From: an uncultured Myxococcales bacterium
Lineage (GTDB): Bacteria; Myxococcota_A; UBA9042; DTJE01
Length of the DNA: 64,000 bases
Reading direction: 5' to 3'
NCBI GenBank assembly: GCA_903936705.1
Contig: CAIZWN010000078.1
Span: 53,944 to 117,943 of the forward strand
Below the pieces are notes generated by a model. The model had not been told where the DNA came from. It did not search any database and was given only the letters and a program-made list of their open reading frames with translations. Below, piece after piece: positions 1 to 9,402 of the stretch (positions within the stretch are counted from its first letter, which is position 1; each line of letters opens with the position of its first letter). A program made the translations under genes and the position numbers.

Positions 1-1908
1 TCTGCAGCCAGCGGAGCTTCGTGGCCGGAGTTGGAGAAATCCTTGCTGTTGCAGGCCGTCAGGCTTGGCGTTCCGGTCGGGGTTCCTGCACAGGCGATTG
101 AAACCTCGCTGCAACGAGTAATGGCGATTGATCCGGTCTGCAAAGAGGCACTGCTGGCCCTGGACAAGATGTACGAGGCCGGTGCAAGAGGCGTCGAGTT
201 GGCAGGAGTATTGGATCAAAGGCTTCGTCTTGATCTATCGCCTGACGAGCGAGTCGAAGTACTTTCGCGCCTGGCTCACCTGTCCGAGGAAAACGGTGAT
301 TTCGCGCGGGCCGCAGGTCTTCTCGAAGAGATAGCCGGTATTCGCCCGGACATGCCCGGCCTTCGATCGTTGCTTCGACTGGCGCAGGCCGTTGACGATC
401 CCTTAGGACAGATTCGTGCGCTCGAGAGGCTTGCAGATCTGGAGGTTGAATCCGACAGTCGCGTGAGTTGCCTGCTGGAAGCAGCGTCGCTGTGGGAAAA
501 CCGGCTGCAAGACAAGACGGCGGCAGTCGCAACGCTCGAGAAGGTTTGCGAGATCGATCCCAGGAACGCGGCGGCGTGCATTCGTCTGGAAAAGTTGTAC
601 GACGACCTGGGAGAGTACGGCTCGCTTGTCAGGATGCTGACCGAGATATCAGATTCGGACGCGCCTGATCTTGAGCGGCGCAATGCGGCGATGAAGGCTG
701 CTGCAATCACGGAAACCCATCTTGACGACCTTCACGAGGCCGTTGGTCTTGTGAAGCGTGCTGCCGAGCTGGATCCTGACGACGATTCGGTACTCGATGA
801 ACTGATTCGCTTGTTTTACCGGAGCGAGGACTGGACCAGTCTGGTCGGCGTTCTGCGGCGCAAGGCTGTCCGCATGGTCCAAAAGTCCGACCAGGTGGCG
901 TTGCTGGCAAAGGCATGCGACGTTGCGGTCCACCGGCTTGGCGATTTGGTCATGGGCGGGGGGCTGGCACGACAAATCATGGCCCTTGAACCGCAGCACC
1001 CGCGGGCTTTGCTGACATTGGCGCGGCTGATGGTCCAGCGGGATCAAAACGAGGAGGCGGCCAGTCTTTTCCAGCGCCTTGCTCAAAGTGCTACCGACCC
1101 GGACGAGCGGGTGGACGCTCTGGTTGGCCTGGCTCGACTGCGTTTTGCGGCGGGTGATCGCGGTGATAGTGTCAGAAAGGTGTTGCAGGAGGCGGCAAAG
1201 CTGCGCCCCCAGAATGTCGAAGTAAATCGTTTTCTGAAGAAGCTGTACCTGGAGTCCGGCGAACACCATGCTTTGATCGAGGTGATGCTGCGCGAGCTGA
1301 AACAGGCCAAGGACGATGCCGAGCGCGCCTCGATATGCATGGACGTGGCGGACATCTACCTCAAGCAGATGAACGACGGAGAAAAATTCCTGCAATGGGC
1401 CGAGGAGGCGCATCGTTTCGGTCGCGACGACCCACGTGTTGTCGGGGGGATTGTTCGATACCATCTGCAGTCTGGCGAGCCGCATCGGGCGGTGCCGTAC
1501 CTCGAATGGCTGGTCAACTATCTCGAGAGCACACGTCGGCTGAAGGAACTGCCGCCCTTTGCCTTTGAACTTGCACGCATCGTTGAGTCCCTTGGCCAGC
1601 AGGACAAAGCCATCCAGTACTATCGCCTGGCTCACGAGCACGACGCCGGTAACGTGCCCAATTCAATGGCCCTGGGCCGCCTGTATCTGGCCCGCGGTGA
1701 GAACGACAAGGCGCTGAGGATCTTCCAGCCGCTGATCCTGCGCATGGACAGCCTGGCCTCGCCCGCGCGCATTGAACTGCTGATATCACTGTCCAAGGTT
1801 CACGTTGCGCAGGGCGACAAGAGGAAGGCTCGGCAGTTCGTTCTGCGCGTCCTGCAGGAGGAACCCGCGAATGCCGAGGCCCAGGCGCTGTTGTCCAAGG
1901 GACTGTGA
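1..1908 (+). CDS. TPR-repeat protein, 5'-partial
   Basis: The reading frame is open from the first base, so the gene begins upstream; 635 residues are visible. The sequence is almost wholly helical with repeating units of about 34 residues carrying the tetratricopeptide pattern (for example AAACIRLEKLYDDLGE near residue 190 and NSMALGRLYLARGENDKAL near residue 555). TPR arrays form superhelical scaffolds for protein-protein contacts. No catalytic motif is visible, and the N-terminus that might show a signal peptide or fused domain is missing. Very long TPR proteins of this sort are common in Myxococcota-type genomes. The TPR assignment is firm; the cellular role is unknown. Confidence 0.8.
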   Translation, partial: SAASGASWPELEKSLLLQAVRLGVPVGVPAQAIETSLQRVMAIDPVCKEALLALDKMYEAGARGVELAGVLDQRLRLDLSPDERVEVLSRLAHLSEENGDFARAAGLLEEIAGIRPDMPGLRSLLRLAQAVDDPLGQIRALERLADLEVESDSRVSCLLEAASLWENRLQDKTAAVATLEKVCEIDPRNAAACIRLEKLYDDLGEYGSLVRMLTEISDSDAPDLERRNAAMKAAAITETHLDDLHEAVGLVKRAAELDPDDDSVLDELIRLFYRSEDWTSLVGVLRRKAVRMVQKSDQVALLAKACDVAVHRLGDLVMGGGLARQIMALEPQHPRALLTLARLMVQRDQNEEAASLFQRLAQSATDPDERVDALVGLARLRFAAGDRGDSVRKVLQEAAKLRPQNVEVNRFLKKLYLESGEHHALIEVMLRELKQAKDDAERASICMDVADIYLKQMNDGEKFLQWAEEAHRFGRDDPRVVGGIVRYHLQSGEPHRAVPYLEWLVNYLESTRRLKELPPFAFELARIVESLGQQDKAIQYYRLAHEHDAGNVPNSMALGRLYLARGENDKALRIFQPLILRMDSLASPARIELLISLSKVHVAQGDKRKARQFVLRVLQEEPANAEAQALLSKGL

Positions 1909-1958
1909 GCCTTCGCATTCATACGCATCGTACTTGTGCATTTGTCCTCGGAATGGGG

Positions 1959-1988
1959 TTGAACTTCATGGCATTGAGGTGCTAATAC
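1959..1988 (+). promoter_or_regulatory. Candidate sigma-70 promoter for the proline dehydrogenase-nadB pair
   Basis: A -35-like TTGAAC (1959-1964) and a -10-like TAATAC (1983-1988) are separated by 18 bases, about 40 bases before the proline dehydrogenase start. The call rests on consensus resemblance only. Confidence 0.4.
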
Positions 1989-2027
1989 CCCACGTCTTGT
2001 CAGGGCTTTACGCCTGTGAGGCGCACG

Positions 2028-2924
2028 ATGTTCGGCTGGCTGTTGACGCGGATGTTGCCGTTTGTGCCGATGCCGTTGGTCAAGGCCATATCTTCGCGAT
2101 ACGTGGCCGGCGTGACGCTTGGCGAAGCCGCGGGCAGGGTAGGGTTGCTGAATGGGCAGGGCTATAAGGCCACCATCGACATTCTGGGCGAGGATGCAAA
2201 GGACGCCGCGCACGCAGATGGCACGGTGCTTGGCTATCAGAATGTTCTTGCGCGCATCATGGCTGACGGTCTGGATTCAAATATCAGCGTCAAGCTGAGC
2301 CACCTGGGTATTCGCCTGAACCAATCTGATGCAGAAGCGCGATTGTCCCGCATTCTGGACACCGCGGCAGGTCTTGGCAGTTTCGTCCGGATCGACATGG
2401 AGGATTCTGGGCTGACAGGCACGACCCTGGATCTTTATCGAGCTTTGCGCACGAAGTATCCGCATGTTGGAACCGTGCTGCAGGCCGCCTTGCATCGGAC
2501 TGCCGATGATGCCAGGGCGCTTGCTGCAGAAGGCGCGAATCTGCGCCTGTGCAAGGGAATCTACCGTGAGCCCAGGGCGATTGCGTTCCAATCAAAGGCG
2601 GATATCCGGCAGTCCTACCTTGAAACGGCCGAGGTTCTGCTGTCGGCTGAACGGACCTACACGGCGTTTGCAACGCACGATCGCGTGTTGCTGCAGCGCC
2701 TCCTTGAACTGACGCAACGCATGGAAGTACCCAGGGACAGGTTCGAGTTCCAGGCATTGCTGGGCGTCCCGGTCGATGATGTATTGTCCGGACTGGTGTT
2801 CAATGGCTACACTGTCCGCTGGTACGTACCGTTCGGCGAGGAGTGGTATGCCTACAGCACCCGTCGACTGAAGGAGAACCCGAAAATGGCCAGCTACATC
2901 GTTCGTCATTGGTTCGGAAGATGA
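2028..2924 (+). CDS. Proline dehydrogenase (PRODH), monofunctional
   Basis: FAD-dependent oxidation of L-proline to pyrroline-5-carboxylate, a beta/alpha-barrel enzyme. Family signatures are visible: VKLSHLG, RIDMEDS, an LCKGIYREP strand, a FATHD motif, FEFQALLG and the C-terminal RRLKEN segment that binds substrate. At 298 residues it matches monofunctional PRODH rather than the PutA fusion. ATG at 2028 is preferred over GTG at 2016 because GAGG (2018-2021) lies 6 bases before it. The stop overlaps the nadB start (ATGA), so the two are translationally coupled. Electrons from proline probably enter the quinone pool. No P5C dehydrogenase gene is visible nearby. Confidence 0.88.
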   Translation: MFGWLLTRMLPFVPMPLVKAISSRYVAGVTLGEAAGRVGLLNGQGYKATIDILGEDAKDAAHADGTVLGYQNVLARIMADGLDSNISVKLSHLGIRLNQSDAEARLSRILDTAAGLGSFVRIDMEDSGLTGTTLDLYRALRTKYPHVGTVLQAALHRTADDARALAAEGANLRLCKGIYREPRAIAFQSKADIRQSYLETAEVLLSAERTYTAFATHDRVLLQRLLELTQRMEVPRDRFEFQALLGVPVDDVLSGLVFNGYTVRWYVPFGEEWYAYSTRRLKENPKMASYIVRHWFGR

Positions 2925-4537
2925 CTACAGACTTCCTGGTCCTGGGCAGTGGGATTGCGGGGCTGTCGTTTGCCCTTGAGGCGTCCACGTTCGGCCATGT
3001 TGTTGTTGCCACCAAACGCGAGGCGGAGGAATCCAATACGCGATACGCCCAAGGCGGTATTGCGTCGGCAATGGGCAAGGACGATTCGTTCGAACTGCAT
3101 ATCGAGGACACGATGCAGGCAGGGGCTGGCCTTTGCCACGCCGACACGGTCGAGCTGTGTGTTCGTTCGGCACCAGATCGGATTCGCTGGCTGGTCGACC
3201 TTGGTGTGTCGTTCTCGAAAGTGGCTCGGGACGAGTCTGTCGAGTTCGATTTCGGACGCGAGGGAGGGCATTCCCGCAGGCGCGTGCTGCACGTCGAGGA
3301 TCTGACAGGACGCGAGATTGAAACCGTCCTGGTGGAACGGTGCCGGGCATCATCGAACATCACGTTTCTTGAGGACACACTGGGCATCGATCTGTTCCTG
3401 TCCAGCGATCCGTCGGGCCGGCCTCGGGTCGGCGGTGCATTCGTGCTGGACCGTAATACCGGAGTGGTAACCGCAGTTGCTGCCCGCGCGACGATCCTGG
3501 CAACCGGTGGTGCAGGCAAGGTCTACCTGTACACGTCGAATCCCGACGCCGCTACTGGCGACGGCGTGGCGATGGCATACCGGGCGGGCGCGCGGATTGC
3601 GAACATGGAGTTCTTTCAGTTCCACCCGACGTGTCTGTACCACCCCAAGGCGAAATCGTTTCTGTTGTCCGAGGCGCTGAGAGGGGAGGGCGGGATTCTG
3701 CGCAGGCTCGATGGGCAGAGGTTCATGGAATCGGTCCACCCGCTGAAGGAACTGGCGCCGCGTGACGTGGTGGCTCGCACCATCGACGCCGAGATGAAAT
3801 CGACCGGCGACGACCATGTCCTGCTGGACATGACACATCTGAAGCGCGAGTTCCTGGAACAACGCTTCCCACACCTGCTGGGAACGTGCCTGAAGTACGG
3901 AATCGACATGCGATCGGAACCGGTTCCGGTCGTTCCTGCAGCGCATTATCAGTGCGGTGGCGTGCAGGTTGACGATCGCGGCCGATCCTGTCTGCCTGGC
4001 TTGTACGCGATCGGCGAAGTGGCCAGTACTGGCCTGCACGGCGCCAACCGACTGGCCTCGAACAGTCTTTTGGAGGCGCTGGTATTTGCCCACCGGGCGG
4101 CCGACGACCTTCGGGAGGCCAGGGCGCTGTTGCCGAATCCTGTCGAAGCGGCGCTGCCGGCCTGGATGATCAACGGAGCAACGCCTTCTTCGCGATCCGA
4201 GAGCGTCATGGTGTCGCAGGACTGGGACGAAATTCGCCGATTGATGTGGAACTACGTAGGCATCGTTCGCTCGAATCGCCGCCTGATGGCAGCCCGGCGC
4301 CGCCTGGACATACTGCATGGAGAAGTGCACGAGTACCTGCTGTCAACGCCATTGACTCCCGATCTGGCCGAGCTGCGCAACCTGTGCCGCGTTGCGCGCC
4401 TGATCGTGGAAAGTGCGATGAAGCGCCAGGAGACTCGAGGCCTTCACGTCAATCTGGACTACCCAGGATGCGACGACAAGCGGTGCAGTTCAGACACGAT
4501 ACTGTGGGCCGGTGTACGGACCGAGTTGGTGTTCTGA
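2921..4537 (+). CDS. nadB: L-aspartate oxidase
   Basis: FAD enzyme that oxidises L-aspartate to iminoaspartate, the first step of de novo NAD synthesis. The N-terminus has the dinucleotide-binding motif VLGSGIAGLSFALEA (residues 7-21), followed by TRYAQGGIA, HSRRRVLHVED, the substrate-loop segment FFQFHPTCLY, and the C-terminal FAD region GLHGANRLASNSLLEALVF. These are the succinate dehydrogenase/fumarate reductase flavoprotein signatures in their NadB form. Its 538 residues are normal for the family. The ATG at 2921 overlaps the preceding stop. Neither nadA nor nadC is in the window. Confidence 0.92.
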   Translation: MTTDFLVLGSGIAGLSFALEASTFGHVVVATKREAEESNTRYAQGGIASAMGKDDSFELHIEDTMQAGAGLCHADTVELCVRSAPDRIRWLVDLGVSFSKVARDESVEFDFGREGGHSRRRVLHVEDLTGREIETVLVERCRASSNITFLEDTLGIDLFLSSDPSGRPRVGGAFVLDRNTGVVTAVAARATILATGGAGKVYLYTSNPDAATGDGVAMAYRAGARIANMEFFQFHPTCLYHPKAKSFLLSEALRGEGGILRRLDGQRFMESVHPLKELAPRDVVARTIDAEMKSTGDDHVLLDMTHLKREFLEQRFPHLLGTCLKYGIDMRSEPVPVVPAAHYQCGGVQVDDRGRSCLPGLYAIGEVASTGLHGANRLASNSLLEALVFAHRAADDLREARALLPNPVEAALPAWMINGATPSSRSESVMVSQDWDEIRRLMWNYVGIVRSNRRLMAARRRLDILHGEVHEYLLSTPLTPDLAELRNLCRVARLIVESAMKRQETRGLHVNLDYPGCDDKRCSSDTILWAGVRTELVF

Positions 4538-4550
4538 AGATTGATTTCGT

Positions 4551-4916
4551 TCAGGAAACCGCTCCGGTCGGCTTCCATGACTCGACTATCTCCCGAACCC
4601 TGACAGAAACCCGCTTACGGTTCAATGGATCCGTCCGACCTGCCGCGACCAGGGCAGGCCAGTCAGTCAACGTCCAGCGGACGTGCTCGATCAGCGCGTT
4701 GCGAACCGTTTCGTCATGAGTGACACGGGCTTCACGTTCCTGGACCTTGGGGGAACAAGTCCTGCTCCAACGCAGCGCGGCTTCGCGCGCGATGTCCTCG
4801 GGGCACGCCGAAAACAGCTCGCGAATTCGCAAGGTGAATATCCCGACAGCCCTGGCCGACCGAGGGCTTAGACCTTCCTGAACGCCATCGCCGGGTCCCT
4901 TGTGCTGGTCGTCCAT
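4551..4916 (-). CDS. DUF2293-like small protein
   Basis: A 121-residue protein convergent with nadB, 13 bases from its stop. The C-terminal half (VRNALIEHVRWTLTDW through VREIVESW) resembles DUF2293, a short domain of unknown function whose pattern is VR-x-H-x-R-x-x-TDYD followed by R-x-x-VR-x-x-VxxVLxxW. The ATG at 4916 is the only good start. No catalytic residues are recognisable. The composition is balanced and the strand carries no better competing frame, so it is probably a real gene. Function is unknown. Confidence 0.6.
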   Translation of the reverse strand: MDDQHKGPGDGVQEGLSPRSARAVGIFTLRIRELFSACPEDIAREAALRWSRTCSPKVQEREARVTHDETVRNALIEHVRWTLTDWPALVAAGRTDPLNRKRVSVRVREIVESWKPTGAVS

Positions 4917-4950
4917 GCCATCGACCTCCAGATGAAGCGAAGCATACTAC

Positions 4951-5000
4951 CTCGAATACGACAAATTCGGCTTAGCCAGCCCACAATGGGCTCGAATACC
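4951..5000. repeat. Short direct repeat flanking an inverted repeat upstream of the activase gene
   Basis: CTCGAATAC occurs at 4951-4959 and again at 4991-4999, 40 bases apart. Between them AGCCCA-CAA-TGGGCT (4978-4992) is a perfect 6-base inverted repeat. It lies between two divergent genes, about 70 bases before the activase start, so it could be an operator. This is suggestive only. Confidence 0.3.
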
Positions 5001-5065
5001 CCAGTCGATTGACAGCCCCGATCTGGCGCGATATTAGCCGCTGGCCCTAGGAAGGAGTTGTGTCG

Positions 5066-8000
5066 ATGCCAGATAAGAAGGCGCCGCAGCACTATCTTGG
5101 GTTGGACCTTGGTGCAGCGGCTGTCAAGGCTTGTGTTTTTGACATCGGTGGCCGGATCCTGATCAAGGCGCACGTGCCGGTGGTATCCGGTCCGATTGTG
5201 GCGCTTCAGGAGGTACTGCAGGCCGTAGAAACCACGCTGGCTGGGCGCCCAATCAAGGTTGGAGTGACCGGCCAGGGCCGTGAATCCCTGGACTCGATTC
5301 CAGGTTGTGTCTCCGAGAACGAGGTTCTATGTCTGGTTCGGGGCGCCGCGGGAATCGACGTATCCGTGCGTGCTCTGATAGAGGTTGGCGGGCATACGGC
5401 ACGCTGGATCTCTTTTGACCGGGACAGGGCCGGGACACCTCGACTGGGGGACTTCTCGCTGAACGACCAGTGTGCCGCCGGGGTCGGAGCCTTCCTGGTC
5501 CAGCAGGCCAGCCGCTTGAAAATGGACATTTCAGCATTCGGCCTGGCTGCGGCGCGGGCCGCCACGGGCGCCTCACTCGCGGGACGTTGCGCGGTATTCG
5601 CCAAGTCCGACATGATCCATCTGCAGCAGAAGGGCGTCCCGATCGACGAGATTGCCTATGGACTTTGTTTGGCGTTGGCCCGGAATTTCGTATCGACGAT
5701 TCTGAAGGGGCGGCAGACGCCTACTCCGGTTGGGCTGGCCGGTGGTGGAGCCCTGAACCCCGGGATGGTTCGCGCTTTTCGCGAAGTGTTGGGGTTGGAC
5801 GAGCGCAGTGTTATAGCCCTTCCGGAAGCAATGTTCCTGGGGGCCATCGGAGCTGCCAGCCTGGCCCGCGAAAGTTCAACCGTGACCAGTCTGGACGCAG
5901 TTCTTAGGGCCGTAACGGTCGTGAATAACCAACCACGGGTGGCCTCCATCCTGGTTGCGGGGGACGTTGTCGCAAACGCTCCAGCGAGTGTCTTTCCAAC
6001 ATATCCGGACGGTAATTTCGAGGCCTTTCTGGGAATTGACGTGGGATCGGTCAGCACGGACCTCGCCCTGGTGGCGCGTGACGGGTCGGTTCTTGACGGC
6101 GTCTATCTTCAAACGCGCGGCAGGCCAATCGAGGCAATGCGCGAGGGTCTTCATGTCCTGCGGAATCGCCATGGCGAACGGCTTCACGTCGTTGGAATGG
6201 GCTCGACTGGCAGCGGTCGTCATCTTGCCGCCCGACTTCTTGGAGCGGACCTGGTCAAGAACGAGATTACGGCGCAGTTGGCTGGCGCACTTCATTTCTT
6301 TCCCGATGCGGACGCCGTGTTCGAAATCGGTGGGCAGGATTCGAAGTTCATCCGGTTGGAGGGAGGGCGATTCGCTGACTTCAACATGAACAAGGTCTGC
6401 GCCGCCGGAACGGGATCGTTCCTGGAGGAACAGTGCGAGCACCTGGGGCTGGACGTAAGGACCGACTTTGCGCCGCTGGCAGCCCGCAGCACATGCCCAT
6501 CGGACCTCGGGGCCCGGTGCACGGTTTTCATGGAAGCCGAACTGGTCAACGCGCGCCGAGCCGGAGCCGACCTTCCGGATCTGGCCGCGGGAGTCGCGGA
6601 TGCCGTGGCCCGCAATTATCTTCAAAAGGTTGTTGGCCAGGATCCCGTCGGACCCAACGTCGTGTTCCAGGGGGGCGTAGCCTCGAATGCTGCTGTCGTG
6701 CGCGCATTTGGCAGGCTTTTGGGCCGACCAGTTTCGGTTCATCCTCACAACGGCATATCGGGTGCGATCGGCGTGGCGTTGCTGACAAGGGACTCGATAG
6801 GAGATCGGCCAACGACCTTTAAAGGTTTTGACTCCATCGGTCACCACGAAACCCGAACGTTCGAGTGCCACCACTGCGAAAATCGTTGCGATGTCACGCA
6901 GGTTTCGGTCGGCGGCGAGCATGTCCACTTCGGCGACACTTGCGAACGGTACACAGTTCGAGACTACCACTCGAATTCCCGTGACCACGGAGTGCCCGAC
7001 TTGTTCGCCGAGCGCGAGGCACTGTGGTCGGCCAGCCTGGCCGATGCCAGCCGCGCCGACTGTGTCCGCGGCACGATAGGGATTCCTCGGGCCTCCGTTT
7101 TTCTGGAGTATCTGCCGTTCTGGGCTGCGTTCTTCGGGCGCCTGGGCTTCAAGGTGGTCGTTTCGGCATCAACCAGCATGCGGACGCTTGATCTGGGAAC
7201 CCGGCATCTGCCGGCGGAAACCTGCCTGCCGATCAAGTTGGCGTTCGGTCACGTGGCGGCGCTGCGACCGCTGGGTGCGGACGTCGTGTTCCTGCCTTCC
7301 CTGGTGGCACTGGAGGATTCAGCCGGCAGGGCGGCATATGGCTGTCCCTATACGCAGGCAGTGCCATTCATGGTTCGAGCGGCCATGCCAGACCCGATTC
7401 TTGCGCCCGAGGTTTCGCTGTTCGGCGGGTTCGAAGTGTTTGCCTCCGGTATGGCCAGCACCGCGGAAGAACTGGGGATCAACCCCGACGAAATGGAGAT
7501 CGCCTTTGAGCAGGCGAGAACCGCCCAGGAAGCTTTTCGAATTCGTCTGCACAATCGAGGCCGCGAGGTGCTGGAATCGGACTTTGACAGGGCTTTGATC
7601 ATTCTTGGTCGCCCCTACAATTTGTCGGATCCATTCCTGAACCTGAACCTTGCTCGCCACCTCGCCAGACTGGGTGTTATTGCGATTCCGCAGTCGTTTG
7701 TCTCGGCCGACCACATTGATCTGGAGTCTGCCGGGAATGATAACCTTCCTTGGCGCTTTCCCCGCGAAGCCACACGAGTTGCCCTTGCCACTGCAGGAGA
7801 CCCACGTCTTGATTATGTTCTAGTGTCAAATTTTGGGTGCGGTCCTGACGCCTTCCTTCAAAAGCATATCGAGTCCAGCCTTCCCGATCGGCGCATCCTT
7901 GTCCTTGAGTTCGACGAACACCGAGGAGAGGCCGGGATGGTAACGCGTCTGGAGGCATTCCTGGACGAGGCGTCGCAGCCCGGCAAACGCGATGCCATGC

Positions 8001-9238
8001 CCGTGCAACGGTCCCGTGCCTCCGGTCCTCGCCTGGGGGCTGATTCCCACTTTGCAGGGCGCCGCATCTACGTCCCCCTGTTCTCGGACCACGCGTATGC
8101 CTTCGCTGGCGTGGCGCGATACCTGGGTGCCCAGGCCGAGGTCCTGCCGGCACCAGACGCCACCGTTATGGCGGCCGGCGAGGAAGCAGGCTCCGGCAAG
8201 GAGTGCCACGCGTTCACCATGATGCTTGGCGACGTGGTCAGGCTGGCCCAACGGCACTCCGATCATTCTCCAGCAAGCTTCTTCATGCCAGGCACCTCGA
8301 TCCCCTGCCTGCTGTCACAGTTCGCTGATGCCTTCCGGCTGATCTTGGAGGAACGCGGGCAGCGTGGACTGACGATCCTGGCCCCCAACACTCGTCAACT
8401 GATGGGGCTGCTGGGTCTGGGTGGTGCCGGACAGTTGTGGCGGGGTTTGGTGGTGGTCGATGCCCTTGTACGCTGGCTGTGCGGCACCCGTCCGTACGAG
8501 ATCAAGCCTGGAAGCACCGACATCGTGCATCGCGAGAACCTTGTCGATCTGGTTGAATCCCTGGCCATCGACGATCTGCCCGGGTACCTTGGCCGAGCTT
8601 TAGGCCGTATGGAAACGGTAGCCGTTGATCGCCGTGAGAGGCGTCCCGTCATCGGCGTTGCCGGAGACATCTACACTCGCGTCAACCAGTCAGCAAACCT
8701 GGAACTGTGGAGACGCCTTGAATCCATGGGCTGCGAGGTGTGGCCCGCGCCGTTCCTGATAGACAACGTCGAATTCGGATTCTCCCAGGAATTGGGTCTC
8801 AGCCTGCGGTCCGGGCGCTACCAGGACGCCCTGGTCGCCGGTCTTATGATGCTGCGCAAGAATTTGAAGGCATGGAGCATCCGGCGACGTTTTTCGCCCT
8901 TTCTTGTTCGCTCGGTCGAACCAGGATACGACGAGGTTCTGCGACTGGCATCACCTTACGTGGGGCCCGAGTCCCAGGAACTTCTTCTGCTGAACGTGGC
9001 CAAGATGGTGGACTTCGCGCAAAACGGTGCAGATGGTGTGATCAACGCAATGTGCCTCAACTGCATGGTTGGGACTGCCTCGGCTTCGATGATTTCGGGA
9101 ATCGGGCGTGATCATGGAGGCATTCCCATCGTAAACATGATGTTCAGTGGCACGGAAACCTCTACCATGAGAACGAAGATCGAAACGTTTGTGCACCAGG
9201 CCCGGGAATTCAAGAACAGCCGCCTTGACGTCGCGTAG
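5066..9238 (+). CDS. Acyl-CoA dehydratase activase fusion (two BadF/HgdC ATPase domains + DUF2229 + C-terminal HgdB-like region)
   Basis: A 1390-residue fusion. Residues about 8-270 and 320-580 are two BadF/BadG/HgdC-type ATPase domains, each with an acetate-kinase-fold phosphate motif (LGLDLGAAAVK; LGIDVGSVSTD) and a pair of cysteines expected to hold the shared [4Fe-4S] cluster (C136/C175 and C445/C485). The second also carries GMGSTGSGRH and EIGGQDSKFI. Residues about 600-900 hold a CxxCxxxC motif (601-608) and the DUF2229 signature with ETCLPIKLAFGHV. The rest resembles 2-hydroxyacyl-CoA dehydratase subunits. Family members energise electrons by ATP hydrolysis to activate 2-hydroxyacyl-CoA dehydratases or benzoyl-CoA reductases. 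The partner of this giant form is not established. ATG 5066 is chosen over GTG 5060 because AAGGAG lies 8 bases upstream. Confidence 0.82.
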   Translation: MPDKKAPQHYLGLDLGAAAVKACVFDIGGRILIKAHVPVVSGPIVALQEVLQAVETTLAGRPIKVGVTGQGRESLDSIPGCVSENEVLCLVRGAAGIDVSVRALIEVGGHTARWISFDRDRAGTPRLGDFSLNDQCAAGVGAFLVQQASRLKMDISAFGLAAARAATGASLAGRCAVFAKSDMIHLQQKGVPIDEIAYGLCLALARNFVSTILKGRQTPTPVGLAGGGALNPGMVRAFREVLGLDERSVIALPEAMFLGAIGAASLARESSTVTSLDAVLRAVTVVNNQPRVASILVAGDVVANAPASVFPTYPDGNFEAFLGIDVGSVSTDLALVARDGSVLDGVYLQTRGRPIEAMREGLHVLRNRHGERLHVVGMGSTGSGRHLAARLLGADLVKNEITAQLAGALHFFPDADAVFEIGGQDSKFIRLEGGRFADFNMNKVCAAGTGSFLEEQCEHLGLDVRTDFAPLAARSTCPSDLGARCTVFMEAELVNARRAGADLPDLAAGVADAVARNYLQKVVGQDPVGPNVVFQGGVASNAAVVRAFGRLLGRPVSVHPHNGISGAIGVALLTRDSIGDRPTTFKGFDSIGHHETRTFECHHCENRCDVTQVSVGGEHVHFGDTCERYTVRDYHSNSRDHGVPDLFAEREALWSASLADASRADCVRGTIGIPRASVFLEYLPFWAAFFGRLGFKVVVSASTSMRTLDLGTRHLPAETCLPIKLAFGHVAALRPLGADVVFLPSLVALEDSAGRAAYGCPYTQAVPFMVRAAMPDPILAPEVSLFGGFEVFASGMASTAEELGINPDEMEIAFEQARTAQEAFRIRLHNRGREVLESDFDRALIILGRPYNLSDPFLNLNLARHLARLGVIAIPQSFVSADHIDLESAGNDNLPWRFPREATRVALATAGDPRLDYVLVSNFGCGPDAFLQKHIESSLPDRRILVLEFDEHRGEAGMVTRLEAFLDEASQPGKRDAMPVQRSRASGPRLGADSHFAGRRIYVPLFSDHAYAFAGVARYLGAQAEVLPAPDATVMAAGEEAGSGKECHAFTMMLGDVVRLAQRHSDHSPASFFMPGTSIPCLLSQFADAFRLILEERGQRGLTILAPNTRQLMGLLGLGGAGQLWRGLVVVDALVRWLCGTRPYEIKPGSTDIVHRENLVDLVESLAIDDLPGYLGRALGRMETVAVDRRERRPVIGVAGDIYTRVNQSANLELWRRLESMGCEVWPAPFLIDNVEFGFSQELGLSLRSGRYQDALVAGLMMLRKNLKAWSIRRRFSPFLVRSVEPGYDEVLRLASPYVGPESQELLLLNVAKMVDFAQNGADGVINAMCLNCMVGTASASMISGIGRDHGGIPIVNMMFSGTETSTMRTKIETFVHQAREFKNSRLDVA

Positions 9239-9402
9239 ATGGAATATTTGTGACATCCCAGCCAGAATAGGCCTGTACTTCGGGGATCGGGGAATACTCC
9301 GGTGGGCTGGCGGGTTTCAACCGGCTAATGCGGCCATATCTGTGCCGCCCCCATTGCACGGCGTTCTGTTTTCGCCATTCAAGGATGGAGAGTCCCTAAT
9401 CG

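Noticed and set aside
9239..9402. Possible RNA element between the activase and DedA genes
   Set aside because: No convincing stem or promoter was found.
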